Notes: generated from the letters alone by a model not told the origin. DNA of 64,000 bases from an uncultured Lachnospiraceae bacterium (GCA_905197485.1 CAJJYZ010000001.1:1-64000), one strand, 5' to 3'; shown: positions 51,729 to 61,258, numbered from the stretch's first letter. Translations and numbers: made by a program.

Positions 51729-52679
51729 CTACTTCCGTCCCGGATGAAGTCGCGGGTCGACCACACCATATAGGATATCTACGATAAGATTCACAAACAC
51801 ATACAGGAATGTCACGAACAGAACGACACCCTGAATCAAAAAGACGTCTCTTCGATTAATCGCACCAATCGTCAGCATCCCGATTCCGGGAATATTAAAT
51901 AAAGTTTCCGTCACAATCGTTCCCGTAATCAAGCTTCCAAAAGACTGTCCAATCGCGGTCAGAATCACCGGAGCTCCATTCTTTAGTCCGTATGTGAGAA
52001 TCACTTTTTGCTCTTTCAATCCCTTTGCTCTTGCCGTATGAATATAATTTTTATGCAGGACGTCCAGAAGTGCAGAACGGGTCATTCGCGTCAGATATGC
52101 CGCCTGTACGATGCCAAGGGACAATGCCGGAAGAAACAGATATTTCAAATGCTCTCCTAACCCCTGACTCAGTGTTGCATATCCTGCCACCGGAAAAATG
52201 TGATGATACACACTCAGTCCCAGCATCAGAAACATACTGAGCAGAAAACCGGGAAGAGCCGCCCCGAAAAGGGATGTTGTCACTGCCGCCACATCAATCG
52301 CAGTTCCTCGTTTATAAGCCGCTATCAATCCAAGTGGAATTGAAAGCACTAACGCAATCATCTGAGAAAAAATTGCGAGACTTAATGTCGGTGGGAAATA
52401 TTCTGCAATCGCTTCCGTAACCGGCTGGCGCAAGAAGTAGGAACTTCCCCAATCCCCACTCAATACTCCGCCAAACCAGTCCAAATATTGTGTAAGAAAC
52501 GGACGGTCAAACCCTAATTCCGCATTCAACTGTGCGATTTGCTCCGACGTCGCTTCCATCCCGAGAAGCGCGGTAGCCGGACCTCCCGGAATCATATAGA
52601 CTATAAGAAACGCAACGCAGGATACAACGAACATCACCGGAATTAAGGATAAGATTCGCTTTCCAATATAAGATAACAT
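51729..52679 (-). CDS. oppB: Oligopeptide ABC transporter permease OppB type
   Basis: 316 residues, six membrane segments. It starts MLSYIGKRILSLIPVMF. The EAA loop is TARAKGLKEQKVILTYGLKNG, and VVDPRLHPGRK ends the protein as in DppB relatives. AAAGGAGTTTT precedes the ATG. Confidence 0.94.
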   Translation of the reverse strand: MLSYIGKRILSLIPVMFVVSCVAFLIVYMIPGGPATALLGMEATSEQIAQLNAELGFDRPFLTQYLDWFGGVLSGDWGSSYFLRQPVTEAIAEYFPPTLSLAIFSQMIALVLSIPLGLIAAYKRGTAIDVAAVTTSLFGAALPGFLLSMFLMLGLSVYHHIFPVAGYATLSQGLGEHLKYLFLPALSLGIVQAAYLTRMTRSALLDVLHKNYIHTARAKGLKEQKVILTYGLKNGAPVILTAIGQSFGSLITGTIVTETLFNIPGIGMLTIGAINRRDVFLIQGVVLFVTFLYVFVNLIVDILYGVVDPRLHPGRK

Positions 52680-52695
52680 AAAACTCCTTTCTCAT

Positions 52696-52727
52696 AAAAA
52701 CGGCGGAATGCTTACTGCAGACCGCCG
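52696..52727 (-). terminator. Intra-operon terminator between oppA and oppB
   Basis: CGGCGG pairs with CCGCCG around a 15-base loop on the minus strand, followed by TTTTTAT. It sits after the oppA stop and before the oppB ribosome site, so it should lower permease and ATPase expression relative to the binding protein. Confidence 0.82.
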
Positions 52728-52739
52728 CTATCCTGATAC

Positions 52740-54311
52740 TTATTTTGTCACACTTGCACTCCAGTAGATTGGGAAACGGAGATATCCTGCTCCCTCTACA
52801 TTTGCTCTCATTGCGCTGATACCTGTATAATGTCCGAGAACTGTCGCCGCTCCATCTTCATAGAGGAATGTCTGAAGTTCCGCCCACGCTTTTGATGCCT
52901 CTTCTTCTGTCGCAGCAGAGCGAATTGCCTGAATTCCATCTGTCACTTCCTGACGGTCCAGTCCTGCCCATCCTTTATCTAACACAGATAACTGAATCGG
53001 AAGCATGTTGTAGCTGTTGCTTGTGATAAACATGCTGAACTGTTTTGGATTTGCACGATGTTCCATAAATGTACTGAAATCATAACTTTCTACTTCTGCA
53101 TTAAATCCTGCTTTCTTTAACTGCTCCTGCACAACCAATGTTGCATTGTACATCTCCGCGTAATCCGGTGTTGTGACAAGAACAATCTTCTCATTGTTAT
53201 ATCCGGCTTCTGCAAGTAATTTTTTTGCTTTCTCCGTATCTGCCTGATTATAGTACTCTTTTCCTGCATCTGTTCCCCATTGAGCATCTGTCGGAACAGA
53301 CCAGCCTGCATTTAATTCAAATAAGTCCGGATTTCCGTAGCTTGCAAGACAGATATCTTCACAGTTCAATGCTGCAAGAGCGGCCTGTCTTACCTTCTCA
53401 TTTGCCATAACTCCTTCTGTCGTGTTAAGGAAGAGATTCAATGTTCCTCCTCGTTCTACAGACATTTTTAAGTTCGTATCTTTTACAAGCTCTTCATAAT
53501 TATCTGCCGGAATCTCCTCTGCGATATCGTACTGTCCGCTCTGGATTCCCGCGATACGTGTTGCCGTATCTGTGACAACTTCAAAATAAATCGTATCTGT
53601 GACCGCCTTCTTTTCCCCTGCAAGTCCGCTTGCTTCACCTTCGGACGGCTGATACTCTTCGTATTTTTCTAATTTTACATACTGGTCTTGTTTCCACTCT
53701 GCCACTTTGTAAGGACCTGTACCGATATACTCTGTGATTCCTTCCTCTGTCGCTGACTCTACCACCTCTGCCGGATAGATTGCCGCAAACTGAATCGGGC
53801 TCGCTAAAATCATGAGAATATCAGAAGAAGCCTGATTTACATTCAGCTTCACCGTATAGTCATCTGCCTTTTCAAATGTGGAACCGCCAATCAACGTATT
53901 TGCTTTCGCTGAGATTTCCAGCCAACGGTTCATGGAAGCAACTACATCGTCCGCTGTCATTTCTTCTCCATTATGGAATTTCACACCCTCACGAAGCTTA
54001 ATCGTATAAACCATGCCATCTTCACTCACTTCGTAAGACTCTGCAAGAACCGGCGTCGGTTCATAGTTTGCATTCATGGCAAACAACGGCTCATATACAT
54101 GAATCCCGATTCCACCTACAATGTTAGAATTGACGGATGGTGGGTCCAAAGACGGCGGGTTTGCAGAAATTGCAATCCGAAGTTCGCTATCCTTTGTACT
54201 TTCCGCTTTTGCTGCATCTTTCTTGGAATCCTTCGAGCCGCCGCAGCCTGACAGTAAAAGTGCCGCGCACATCGTTACTGCCAAAACACGCGCTAATAAC
54301 TTTCTTTTCAT
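52740..54311 (-). CDS. oppA: Peptide ABC transporter substrate-binding lipoprotein OppA type
   Basis: 523 residues. The signal peptide ends in the lipobox LLLSGC. The SBP family 5 signature lies early (YTIKLREGVKFHNGEEMTADDVV). The ATG at 54311 follows GAGGAGGAAATAT. It is the first gene of oppABCDF; substrate not predictable beyond peptides or similar ligands. Confidence 0.94.
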   Translation of the reverse strand: MKRKLLARVLAVTMCAALLLSGCGGSKDSKKDAAKAESTKDSELRIAISANPPSLDPPSVNSNIVGGIGIHVYEPLFAMNANYEPTPVLAESYEVSEDGMVYTIKLREGVKFHNGEEMTADDVVASMNRWLEISAKANTLIGGSTFEKADDYTVKLNVNQASSDILMILASPIQFAAIYPAEVVESATEEGITEYIGTGPYKVAEWKQDQYVKLEKYEEYQPSEGEASGLAGEKKAVTDTIYFEVVTDTATRIAGIQSGQYDIAEEIPADNYEELVKDTNLKMSVERGGTLNLFLNTTEGVMANEKVRQAALAALNCEDICLASYGNPDLFELNAGWSVPTDAQWGTDAGKEYYNQADTEKAKKLLAEAGYNNEKIVLVTTPDYAEMYNATLVVQEQLKKAGFNAEVESYDFSTFMEHRANPKQFSMFITSNSYNMLPIQLSVLDKGWAGLDRQEVTDGIQAIRSAATEEEASKAWAELQTFLYEDGAATVLGHYTGISAMRANVEGAGYLRFPIYWSASVTK

Positions 54312-54428
54312 ATATTTCCTCCTCTTGTGTTGTTTTGACTTTAACATTATATTGGAATATACTTTCCCCGTCCAATTGATTTATCCCATACAAAACGCTC
54401 ACTTATTGAAAAAATATATAACGAAAAT

Positions 54429-55181
54429 CTATCCTAGTTTTTTATTTCTGTATTCATTGGCTGACATGCCCGTATATTTCTTAAAGACTCTGGAAAAATG
54501 TGCGATATCAAAGAACCCTACCATCTCCGCCACGTCTCCAACCCGCAGTGACAAATCTTTCAGTAATTCCTTCGCTTCCCGTATCCGCACTTCATTGAGA
54601 AGTTCGCTGAAGCTTTTCTTTGTATGTCCATTCAGAAGTTTGCTCAAATGCCATTGGCTGACATACATCTTCTCCGCCAGCTCCGCAAGCGTCAGTTTCT
54701 CCGCATAATGCGCATCCAGATATTCCAACGCATGTTTCACAAGAAAACTTCCGGATTCTCCTTGCTTCTCCTCTTCCGCTTCGGGACTTTCCTCCTTCTC
54801 TTCTTTTCGTTTCAGCGTATCTACCATATACCGCACCGCTTCCTCTATCTCAGCAAGATTCGATGGTTTTAATAAGAATCTGCACACGCCCAGGTTGATT
54901 GCCGTCTGTGCAAAATCAAAATCCCGATATCCCGTCAGAATGGTAATCATCATGTCCCTGTGTTCTTCACGCAATTCAGCAATCATTTGAAGCCCCTGTA
55001 AGCCGGGCATCGCGATATCTGAAAACACAATATCCGGATTCATCTCTTCGATGAGTTCCATCCCTTCATTCCCGTCGTATGCCGTCCCTACAATTTCACA
55101 TCCATACTGTTCCCACTGAACGACTTTGGACAGCCCTTCTACAATAATCGGCTCATCATCAATAATTACTACTTTAAACAT
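54429..55181 (-). CDS. YesN-type response regulator with AraC domain
   Basis: 250 residues. The receiver domain has VVIIDDEPIIVEGL and phospho-acceptor Asp in PDIVFSDIAMPG. A linker of acidic residues follows, then an AraC HTH domain (about 150-250, LAELAEKMYVSQWHLSKLL). The start overlaps the binding protein gene by 13 bases. Likely target: the adjacent opp operon. Confidence 0.93.
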   Translation of the reverse strand: MFKVVIIDDEPIIVEGLSKVVQWEQYGCEIVGTAYDGNEGMELIEEMNPDIVFSDIAMPGLQGLQMIAELREEHRDMMITILTGYRDFDFAQTAINLGVCRFLLKPSNLAEIEEAVRYMVDTLKRKEEKEESPEAEEEKQGESGSFLVKHALEYLDAHYAEKLTLAELAEKMYVSQWHLSKLLNGHTKKSFSELLNEVRIREAKELLKDLSLRVGDVAEMVGFFDIAHFSRVFKKYTGMSANEYRNKKLG

Positions 55182-56545
55182 GTTCCTTTATCCTTTAAAT
55201 CATATTCTTTGTTCTGTTCTTCGTAGAGAAAAAGCCCTTCTGCGACCGCGTCTTCCGCACTCACCTCTCCCGTCACAATCTGCGGCATTCCCTCAAATGT
55301 TGAAGAACGGCAAGTTCCATGAAACAGGTCCTGCACTGCCTGATTCATGGAAGTGATGCCATCCAGCATCTCAAATGCTCTCATATGAAGCGATGTGAAT
55401 TTCTTCGGGTCTGCATCCGGCGTCGTTTTCAGCGCCGATGTTGTATGTCCCGCAAAATCTGCTATCATTTTATCGGTTGTCATATAATTCACAAAAGAAA
55501 CGGCCGCTTCTCTCTTCGCCTCATCTTCCCACGCTTTCCTTGAGATATAATATCCCATGGAGATTCCTCCGATTAAGTCTGTCGCTTCCCGTTCTCCGAA
55601 AGCCGGGACATACGTCACCGTAAACTTATCTAACTTCCCGTAGTCCAACGTAGTCTCATCATCCGGGTCGGTCTGACATGCAGATACAATCCCTCCCAGT
55701 TTCCACGAACCATCCAGGAGAAACGCTGCTTTCCCGCTCGTGAAAAGTCCAAACGTTTCTTCGTCTTTTACTTCCAGCGTATTATCCGGAAAATAGCCCT
55801 TTTCATATAATTTTTTGATGTCCTTCATCCCCGCAACCCAGGCAGGGCCATTCCCGCTATCTATCTCTTTCGGAATCTCCGTATGGGTTCCTCTCTTCGT
55901 ATGATTAAACACGCTGTACTCCCACCAATAATGCGGAATATCTCCTAATGCCGCAGCTATCGGCGTATATCCGGCGTCCTTGATTTTCTCACAGTCTTCC
56001 AGAAATGCCTCCCATGTATAATCTGCTCCCGGAAGTTCCACACCGGCCGCATCCAATATCTCTTTATTGCAAAATAATGCCTCCCAGTATCCGTTGACCG
56101 GTACGGCATATCTCTTCCCATCCACAGCAGAAGCCTGCATTGCCTCCTCCTTCATATTCTTCGCATAATCCGGATAAGTCTCTCGTATTTCTTCGATTGA
56201 AACGACCTTGTTCTGCTTAATGAATGAATCTGCATCTGCGCCGGAAAAGAAGAAGAGTACGTCCGCCTCCGCGCCGGAACGGAAATCCGTCTCGATTCTT
56301 GCTTTGAACTTCTCATCCGATGTCACCGAAGAATCGCTGATTTTCACATCTGTCTCCTCTTCAAATGCACTGATTGCGTTCTTATAAGCCTTTGCATTTC
56401 CATCCTCCCCTGCAAATGTCGTAATAACGTTCAAGGAAATTTCTTCTTTCGTATTTCCATCGCAAGCTTTCTTCACTCCACATCCGCTCAAAGAAGAAAG
56501 GGATATCGTTGCTGTCAATAATAGAGCTATCATTTTTTTCTTCAT
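55169..56545 (-). CDS. Extracellular solute-binding lipoprotein of the kinase cluster
   Basis: 458 residues. A signal peptide with lipobox SLSGC is followed by a family 1 (sugar-type) solute-binding fold (NVITTFAGEDGNAKAYKNAISAFEEETDVKI). The ATG overlaps the kinase stop (ATGA). No family 1 permease genes are nearby, so it may serve as the sensor's ligand-binding partner rather than for uptake. Confidence 0.88.
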   Translation of the reverse strand: MKKKMIALLLTATISLSSLSGCGVKKACDGNTKEEISLNVITTFAGEDGNAKAYKNAISAFEEETDVKISDSSVTSDEKFKARIETDFRSGAEADVLFFFSGADADSFIKQNKVVSIEEIRETYPDYAKNMKEEAMQASAVDGKRYAVPVNGYWEALFCNKEILDAAGVELPGADYTWEAFLEDCEKIKDAGYTPIAAALGDIPHYWWEYSVFNHTKRGTHTEIPKEIDSGNGPAWVAGMKDIKKLYEKGYFPDNTLEVKDEETFGLFTSGKAAFLLDGSWKLGGIVSACQTDPDDETTLDYGKLDKFTVTYVPAFGEREATDLIGGISMGYYISRKAWEDEAKREAAVSFVNYMTTDKMIADFAGHTTSALKTTPDADPKKFTSLHMRAFEMLDGITSMNQAVQDLFHGTCRSSTFEGMPQIVTGEVSAEDAVAEGLFLYEEQNKEYDLKDKGTCLK

Positions 56546-58302
56546 AATTCGTCTCCTATTTCTTCGTGTTCTTCCTTCACACAAATCGTAAGCTTGGCAC
56601 AAATGTAGTTTTCATCCGCCTGCTCAATTTTCAGTCCGCAATCCTCCCCATAGAGAAGCTGTAACCGCTGATTGACATTTGCGATTCCCATATTGCCGGA
56701 GGACTCTGTCTGCGGATTGTAGTTGCCTTCCAAAAGCTGTTGAATCTTCTCTTTTTCATGTTCCTCCAACTGTCCCTCATTGACAATCTCAAGATAGAGA
56801 AAATCCCCTTCCCGATATCCGTTCAGCTCAATCACACGCTTTCCACGTCTTCCCGCTCCATGTTCCACCGCATTCTCAATGACAGGCTGAAGAATGAGTC
56901 TCGGCACTTTGTATTTCATAATCTCATCCGGAAGATTCTTGAGAATCTCCAGCCGGTTTCCAAATCGCTCTGATATGATGAAGAAATATGCGTTGACATA
57001 CACCATTTCTTCTGAAAGCATTACTTCCGGCTCATGTCTCCGGTCGATTCCCGCATCCATAATCGTGGAAAGGGCTTCTATCATCTGCGATACTTTTTCA
57101 TTCCCGGAAAGTCTCGCCTCCCAGTTGATAATCTCCAACGTATTGTTCATGAAATGTGGATTTAATCTTGCCTGCAGCGCTCGGATTCTCGCGTCCTGAA
57201 GAGCAATCTCTTCCTCATACACATGGTCAAACAAGTCTTTCAATTTCTCGGACATATGGTTAAACGCCTGAATCAAATATTGAAACTCCCTGCTTTTTGG
57301 TACATAGGTAAGCTGAAAACCAAGATTTCCACGCTTGATTTCCTCCACGCTTTCCACAATCTTCTCAATCGGCTTCGCTACATGCTCTGTAAAAACCTGC
57401 AGCATACAGATTAAAATCAGGATAAAGCAAACGACCATAACAATTAACAATTCCTGATAACCATATAATGGAGAAATAGAACTGCTGTCATCAAACCTCA
57501 CCAACACCTGAAGCTTCAAATCTCCCGCGTTCATCCTGTGGTACAACCTCAAAATCCCATTTTCCCAACAAAATCCCGAGCTTCCACCCATTTCCGTAAC
57601 CCCTGTTTCCTCTTCCGTCACATGACTTCCTGTTAATTGCAGCCGGCATTGATTCAAATGCAATGTAACGGAAGTATCTTCCGCATACGCAGAATATGTT
57701 TCAAAGCAATACGACTGATTCACCCGAAGCACAAGCACAGCCACTTTATCATAACAGGCATTATAAATGTTTCTCACAAGATAGAGATGCTGTCCACAGC
57801 TATAGAATCCGGCAGACGTTCCGAGTTCTTCCGCATATTTTGCTATATAAGGATGCTTTTCCTCCCAATATGTTTTCACATGCTCAAAAGCTCCGTTTAC
57901 ACTCTCATTGTAGGTGCTGCAGCTTAGATTCTCCGGGTCTTCATCGAACCATAACATTGCCGCCTGCACCGCGTCTTTTCTGCTGTATTTATCCCGAAGA
58001 TAGTAGGCAGAAGAACTGAGAAGTACTCTTGCAGGAATCTCTCCCCGTTCATACCGCTTATATTCCGAGACGATTGTCCCATCATAGGACAGCTCTCTGG
58101 AAAGCTGAATCACCTGATTCAACCTTCCTACGGTCATCTTATCATTATATTTTAACTGTGTGATTTGTTTTGAAATTTTATTATCAAAATGACTGCTATT
58201 GATGTAATAGAAATTGAATACTGCAATAAATACTGACGGAAAAAGCCAGCATATAAGAAGCAGCGTTGTCAAATATGACTTAATTGATATTTTCCTTTTC
58301 AT
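56542..58302 (-). CDS. YesM-type sensor histidine kinase
   Basis: 586 residues. Two membrane segments (about 10-32 and 290-315) flank an extracellular sensor domain. A HAMP region follows (PIEKIVESVEEIKRGNLGF), then the histidine motif ARLNPHFMNNTLEIINW and ATPase motif QPVIENAVEHG. The ATG at 58302 starts at the basic MKRKISIKSYL before the first helix; the frame is open a further 76 codons upstream without a ribosome site. Confidence 0.9.
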   Translation of the reverse strand: MKRKISIKSYLTTLLLICWLFPSVFIAVFNFYYINSSHFDNKISKQITQLKYNDKMTVGRLNQVIQLSRELSYDGTIVSEYKRYERGEIPARVLLSSSAYYLRDKYSRKDAVQAAMLWFDEDPENLSCSTYNESVNGAFEHVKTYWEEKHPYIAKYAEELGTSAGFYSCGQHLYLVRNIYNACYDKVAVLVLRVNQSYCFETYSAYAEDTSVTLHLNQCRLQLTGSHVTEEETGVTEMGGSSGFCWENGILRLYHRMNAGDLKLQVLVRFDDSSSISPLYGYQELLIVMVVCFILILICMLQVFTEHVAKPIEKIVESVEEIKRGNLGFQLTYVPKSREFQYLIQAFNHMSEKLKDLFDHVYEEEIALQDARIRALQARLNPHFMNNTLEIINWEARLSGNEKVSQMIEALSTIMDAGIDRRHEPEVMLSEEMVYVNAYFFIISERFGNRLEILKNLPDEIMKYKVPRLILQPVIENAVEHGAGRRGKRVIELNGYREGDFLYLEIVNEGQLEEHEKEKIQQLLEGNYNPQTESSGNMGIANVNQRLQLLYGEDCGLKIEQADENYICAKLTICVKEEHEEIGDEL

Positions 58303-58478
58303 AACCCTCGCCTTTAAATCGTTTCTTCTTTCCTCATTTCCTTTTTTCGAAGATACTTTCCCTATCCTAACATACTTCGGCACGAATTTACAACCCAATT
58401 TTCTATTATATCCATTCCCCAAAAGAAACATATCGCTAAATATGTCAAAATTTGTACAGATTTGTGCATTTCCACACA
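58303..58478 (-). other. Leader region of the sensor kinase unit
   Basis: No gene. It holds TTGACA at about 58442-58447 and a TATAAT near 58408-58413 on the minus strand, too far apart to be paired with each other; TATAAT alone is the better candidate for the kinase promoter. Together with the next entry this makes up the gap of over 300 bases. Confidence 0.35.
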
Positions 58479-58607
58479 AAGAATCTTGCTTGCGAGATTC
58501 TTGCGCCTGCGGCGGTCGCACATGCGACATTTACAGCTTACGCCGCAGTGCGCATCCTGCCGGAGACTTTTTATGATATAGAAACAAAGTTTCTTATATC
58601 ATAAAAA
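58479..58607. repeat. Highly structured intergenic palindromic region
   Basis: Three nested or tandem inverted repeats: AAGAATCT/AGATTCTT (58479-58486, 58495-58502); TGCGCCTGCGGCG pairing with CGCCGCAG-T-GCGCA (58502-58514, 58541-58554) and enclosing GTCGCA/TGCGAC (58515-58520, 58523-58528); and TTTTTATGATATAGAAAC pairing with GTTTC-T-TATATCATAAAAA (58568-58585, 58589-58607). The right arm of the last one is also found at 3445-3466. Possibly a repetitive extragenic element or structured RNA. Confidence 0.7.
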
Positions 58608-58633
58608 ACAGATGGACTTATTCGCCCACCTGT
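58608..58633 (-). terminator. Terminator of the small gene at 58618
   Basis: ACAGGTGG pairs with CCATCTGT (one G-T) on the minus strand, followed by TTTTTTATG. The stem begins inside the last codons of the gene, so the stop codon lies in the loop. Confidence 0.7.
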
Positions 58634-58863
58634 TCTGCCATCTGATTCAACCAGTCTACCGCTTCCCATATACCATCTGTTGTAAACGGAAAATCTTTCG
58701 ATATCTTTTCTTCGTCTTTTGTCGCTTCCCAGCAATATGCTCCCAACCAGTAAGACGCCCGAATCACATTCTCCTCTTCTGTTTTTTCTTGATACAGCCG
58801 GAATCTCAGCTTCCCGCTGCTTCCTGTAAACGGCTCTTTTTTCAACAGATTGATGCTAATCAT
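58618..58863 (-). CDS. Small protein of unknown function downstream of MATE
   Basis: 81 residues from the ATG at 58863 (MISINLLKKEPFTGSSGKLRFRLYQ); earlier starts within the end of the MATE gene are possible, including a TTG after GGAGGGAAGAACA. A soluble protein with conserved-looking KEPFTGS, SYWLGAYCWEAT and FPFTTDGIWEAVDWLNQ segments. I do not know its function. It follows the MATE gene closely. Confidence 0.65.
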   Translation of the reverse strand: MISINLLKKEPFTGSSGKLRFRLYQEKTEEENVIRASYWLGAYCWEATKDEEKISKDFPFTTDGIWEAVDWLNQMAEQVGE

Positions 58864-58877
58864 GCCCTTCAAGTCAA

Positions 58878-60221
58878 TCAATGTTCTTCCCTCCATCTTC
58901 CTTTCCACGTATAGACAATCATCATCACAGCTCCGATAAACCATGACAACGGATATACGACATAAATTCCTCGAATCGTTTCAAAGCCCGGCACGACAAA
59001 CTGTACCCAAATCACACGGAACACGCAGAGCGCCAACAATGTAATGACCATCGGAGGAATCGTTCTTCCGGTTCCTCTGACCGTTCCTGCAAGCGAGTGC
59101 ATGATTCCCAAAAAGAAATAGAACGGGCAGAAATATTTTGTTGCCAATACGCCGTAAGCAATCACTTCTGTATCGCTTGTAAAAATACTGATGATTGGCT
59201 TTGCAAATGTAAGCAAAAGGACTCCTGTCACAACTGTATAGATAATGCTCATGGCAAGCGTCACCCACATGCCTTTTTTCACCCGGTCTTTCTTTCCCGC
59301 TCCATAATTCTGTCCGGTAAATGTTGTCGCAGCCATGCTGAAACTCATAACCGGAAGGATATTGAATCCATCAACCTTCAAATACGCGCTGAAACCTGCC
59401 ACCGCATTTGTGCCGAATCCGTTCACTCCTGTCTGTACCAGAACATTGGATAAAGAAATTACCATGTTCTGAATCCCAGACGGCAGGCCAATCTGTATAA
59501 TCCTTGCCGCCATGTGTCTGTGAATCCTGATTTTCCTCAATGTCACCTGGTATTTATCCGGAACCCGCATAAGAAATCCTACAATCAAAATGCTGGAAAT
59601 CAACTGACAGATATCGGTTGCAATCGCGGCTCCCGCTACCCCCATTTTCAGCACCGCAATGAAAAATACGTCTAATCCGATATTTAAAAATGATGCGACT
59701 CCAAGATACATCAAGGAACGTTTTGAGTTTCCGACCGCATTTAAAATACCTGCCGCCATATTGTAAATGACGTTAAATACCACTCCCGCGAAATATACTC
59801 TCAAATATTCTACCGACTGGTCCATGATATCTTCCGGCGTCTTCATCCACACAAGAATCTGCGGGCTGACCGCGATTCCTACTACTGTCAAAATCAGTCC
59901 GAGAACTACCGCGATTCCGAGCGCCGTATGTACCGCATCCTGCACTTTTTCTCTGTCTCCCGCTCCATATAGCTGCGCGACTACCACTCCTGCTCCCGTT
60001 GCCGCTCCTGTACTGAACGCAATCAGCAGATAGAGCAAAGAAGAGCTTGCCCCGACCGCCGCCAGCGCATCACTTCCTACAAAGTTTCCTACAATCACAG
60101 AATCCATCGTATTATACATCTGTTGCAGCAAGTTTCCCAAAATCAACGGAATCGAAAACCATAAAATCTGCTTCCATATATTCCCTTCCGTCATTAAAAT
60201 TGTCTTTTGTCTCTTTCCCAT
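58878..60221 (-). CDS. MATE family efflux transporter
   Basis: 447 residues, twelve membrane segments. NIWKQILWFSIPLILGNLLQQMYNTMDSVIVG is the standard MATE start. Predicted to export drugs or metabolites using Na+ or H+ gradients. The ATG at 60221 follows AGGAGAGAAGGA; the longer frame has no ribosome site. Confidence 0.93.
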   Translation of the reverse strand: MGKRQKTILMTEGNIWKQILWFSIPLILGNLLQQMYNTMDSVIVGNFVGSDALAAVGASSSLLYLLIAFSTGAATGAGVVVAQLYGAGDREKVQDAVHTALGIAVVLGLILTVVGIAVSPQILVWMKTPEDIMDQSVEYLRVYFAGVVFNVIYNMAAGILNAVGNSKRSLMYLGVASFLNIGLDVFFIAVLKMGVAGAAIATDICQLISSILIVGFLMRVPDKYQVTLRKIRIHRHMAARIIQIGLPSGIQNMVISLSNVLVQTGVNGFGTNAVAGFSAYLKVDGFNILPVMSFSMAATTFTGQNYGAGKKDRVKKGMWVTLAMSIIYTVVTGVLLLTFAKPIISIFTSDTEVIAYGVLATKYFCPFYFFLGIMHSLAGTVRGTGRTIPPMVITLLALCVFRVIWVQFVVPGFETIRGIYVVYPLSWFIGAVMMIVYTWKGRWREEH

Positions 60222-60247
60222 TCCTTCTCTCCTTCTATCCGTTCCAT

Positions 60248-60301
60248 ACAGTATACTGTCTTCTCGTATGCAAGTATAGCACCAACTGAAAAGAGACACA
60301 A
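60248..60301 (-). promoter_or_regulatory. MATE gene promoter with palindromic operator
   Basis: TTGTGT (60296-60301), 17 bases, TATACT (60273-60278) on the minus strand. Just downstream lies the perfect palindrome ACAGTATACTGT (60248-60259), well placed for a repressor. Confidence 0.6.
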
Positions 60302-60322
60302 GATAGAATCCACCTCATGTCT
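60292..60322 (-). terminator. Possible pdxK terminator
   Basis: AGAGACA/TGTCTCT with a long loop on the minus strand, then TTTTC. A weak stem that overlaps the MATE -35. Confidence 0.4.
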
Positions 60323-60329
60323 CTCTCTT

Positions 60330-61172
60330 CTATTTTATATAACGCTTCAGTTCCCCACACAAATATGGAATCTGTTCCTGAAAATTCACCGCGTAGGTTC
60401 TTGCATCCTCATCCGCCATCGTTCCTTCGATACAAGCCACCACAAAATCTGCCGCAAGCTTCAGCGAATCTTCCAGGGAAAGTCCCCGCATCAGCCCACC
60501 TACTACAACAGAAGAATAGGCATCTCCTGTTCCATGAAAACTCTTAGAACATTTCTTCGTGAAATACTCAAATCTCTCGCCCTTCTGATTCAATGCAGCC
60601 ACTCCAAGCTTATCTTCCTCATAGCTGACTCCTGTAATCGCCGCCGTCTTGCATCCAAGTTCCAGAAGTTTCTCCAGAAGTTCCTGTATATACGTGCTGT
60701 CATATTCTGTCCGATATGGCATTCCTGTCAGCAGCGCGGCTTCTGTCATATTCGGAATAATCACATCCGCTTTGGCACAGACTTTTGCCATCTCCGACGG
60801 GAACATCTCATCAAATGCCTGATAGAGCTTCCCGTTATCTGCCATTGCCGGGTCTACCACAATCACGTTCCCTTCTTTCCTGAATCTCTCAAAGAAATCG
60901 CATACTTGCTGACACTGTTCTGCCGAAGCCAGATATCCGGTATAAATCCCGTCAAAATCAATATTCTCTTTCTTCCATGCTTCTGCAATCGGCTCAATCT
61001 GGTCCGATAAGTCCTTCACCGTAAAATTCTTAAACATGGTATGTGTGGAAAGCACTGCCGTCGGCAAGATTCCGCATTCCACTCCCATAGCTGAAATGAC
61101 CGGAAGCGCTACTGTAAGTGAACAGCTTCCCACACAGGATATATCTTGTAAAGTCACAATTCGTTTCATCAT
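60330..61172 (-). CDS. Pyridoxal/pyridoxamine kinase (PdxK/PdxY family)
   Basis: 280 residues of the ribokinase fold. TLQDISCVGSCSLTVALPVISAMG opens the protein and SFHGTGDAYSSVVVGGLMRG holds the catalytic Asp and anion hole. It salvages B6 vitamers to pyridoxal phosphate. GGAGGTAGAAG precedes two adjacent ATGs. Confidence 0.9.
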   Translation of the reverse strand: MMKRIVTLQDISCVGSCSLTVALPVISAMGVECGILPTAVLSTHTMFKNFTVKDLSDQIEPIAEAWKKENIDFDGIYTGYLASAEQCQQVCDFFERFRKEGNVIVVDPAMADNGKLYQAFDEMFPSEMAKVCAKADVIIPNMTEAALLTGMPYRTEYDSTYIQELLEKLLELGCKTAAITGVSYEEDKLGVAALNQKGERFEYFTKKCSKSFHGTGDAYSSVVVGGLMRGLSLEDSLKLAADFVVACIEGTMADEDARTYAVNFQEQIPYLCGELKRYIK

Positions 61173-61207
61173 CTTCTACCTCCGTTCTTATTTGGAAGTA
61201 TAGCAAA

Positions 61208-61258
61208 AACTGACATGATTAAAAACATCCATTTTACATATTTTTAACCATGCCAGTT
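61208..61258 (-). terminator. Terminator after the alanine symporter gene
   Basis: An 18-base imperfect inverted repeat (61208-61225 and 61241-61258, G-T pairs included), followed on the minus strand by TTTTTGC. Confidence 0.7.

Noticed and set aside
58408..58447. TTGACA and TATAAT as one promoter for the sensor kinase
   Set aside because: The two boxes are about 28 bases apart, too far for a housekeeping promoter.
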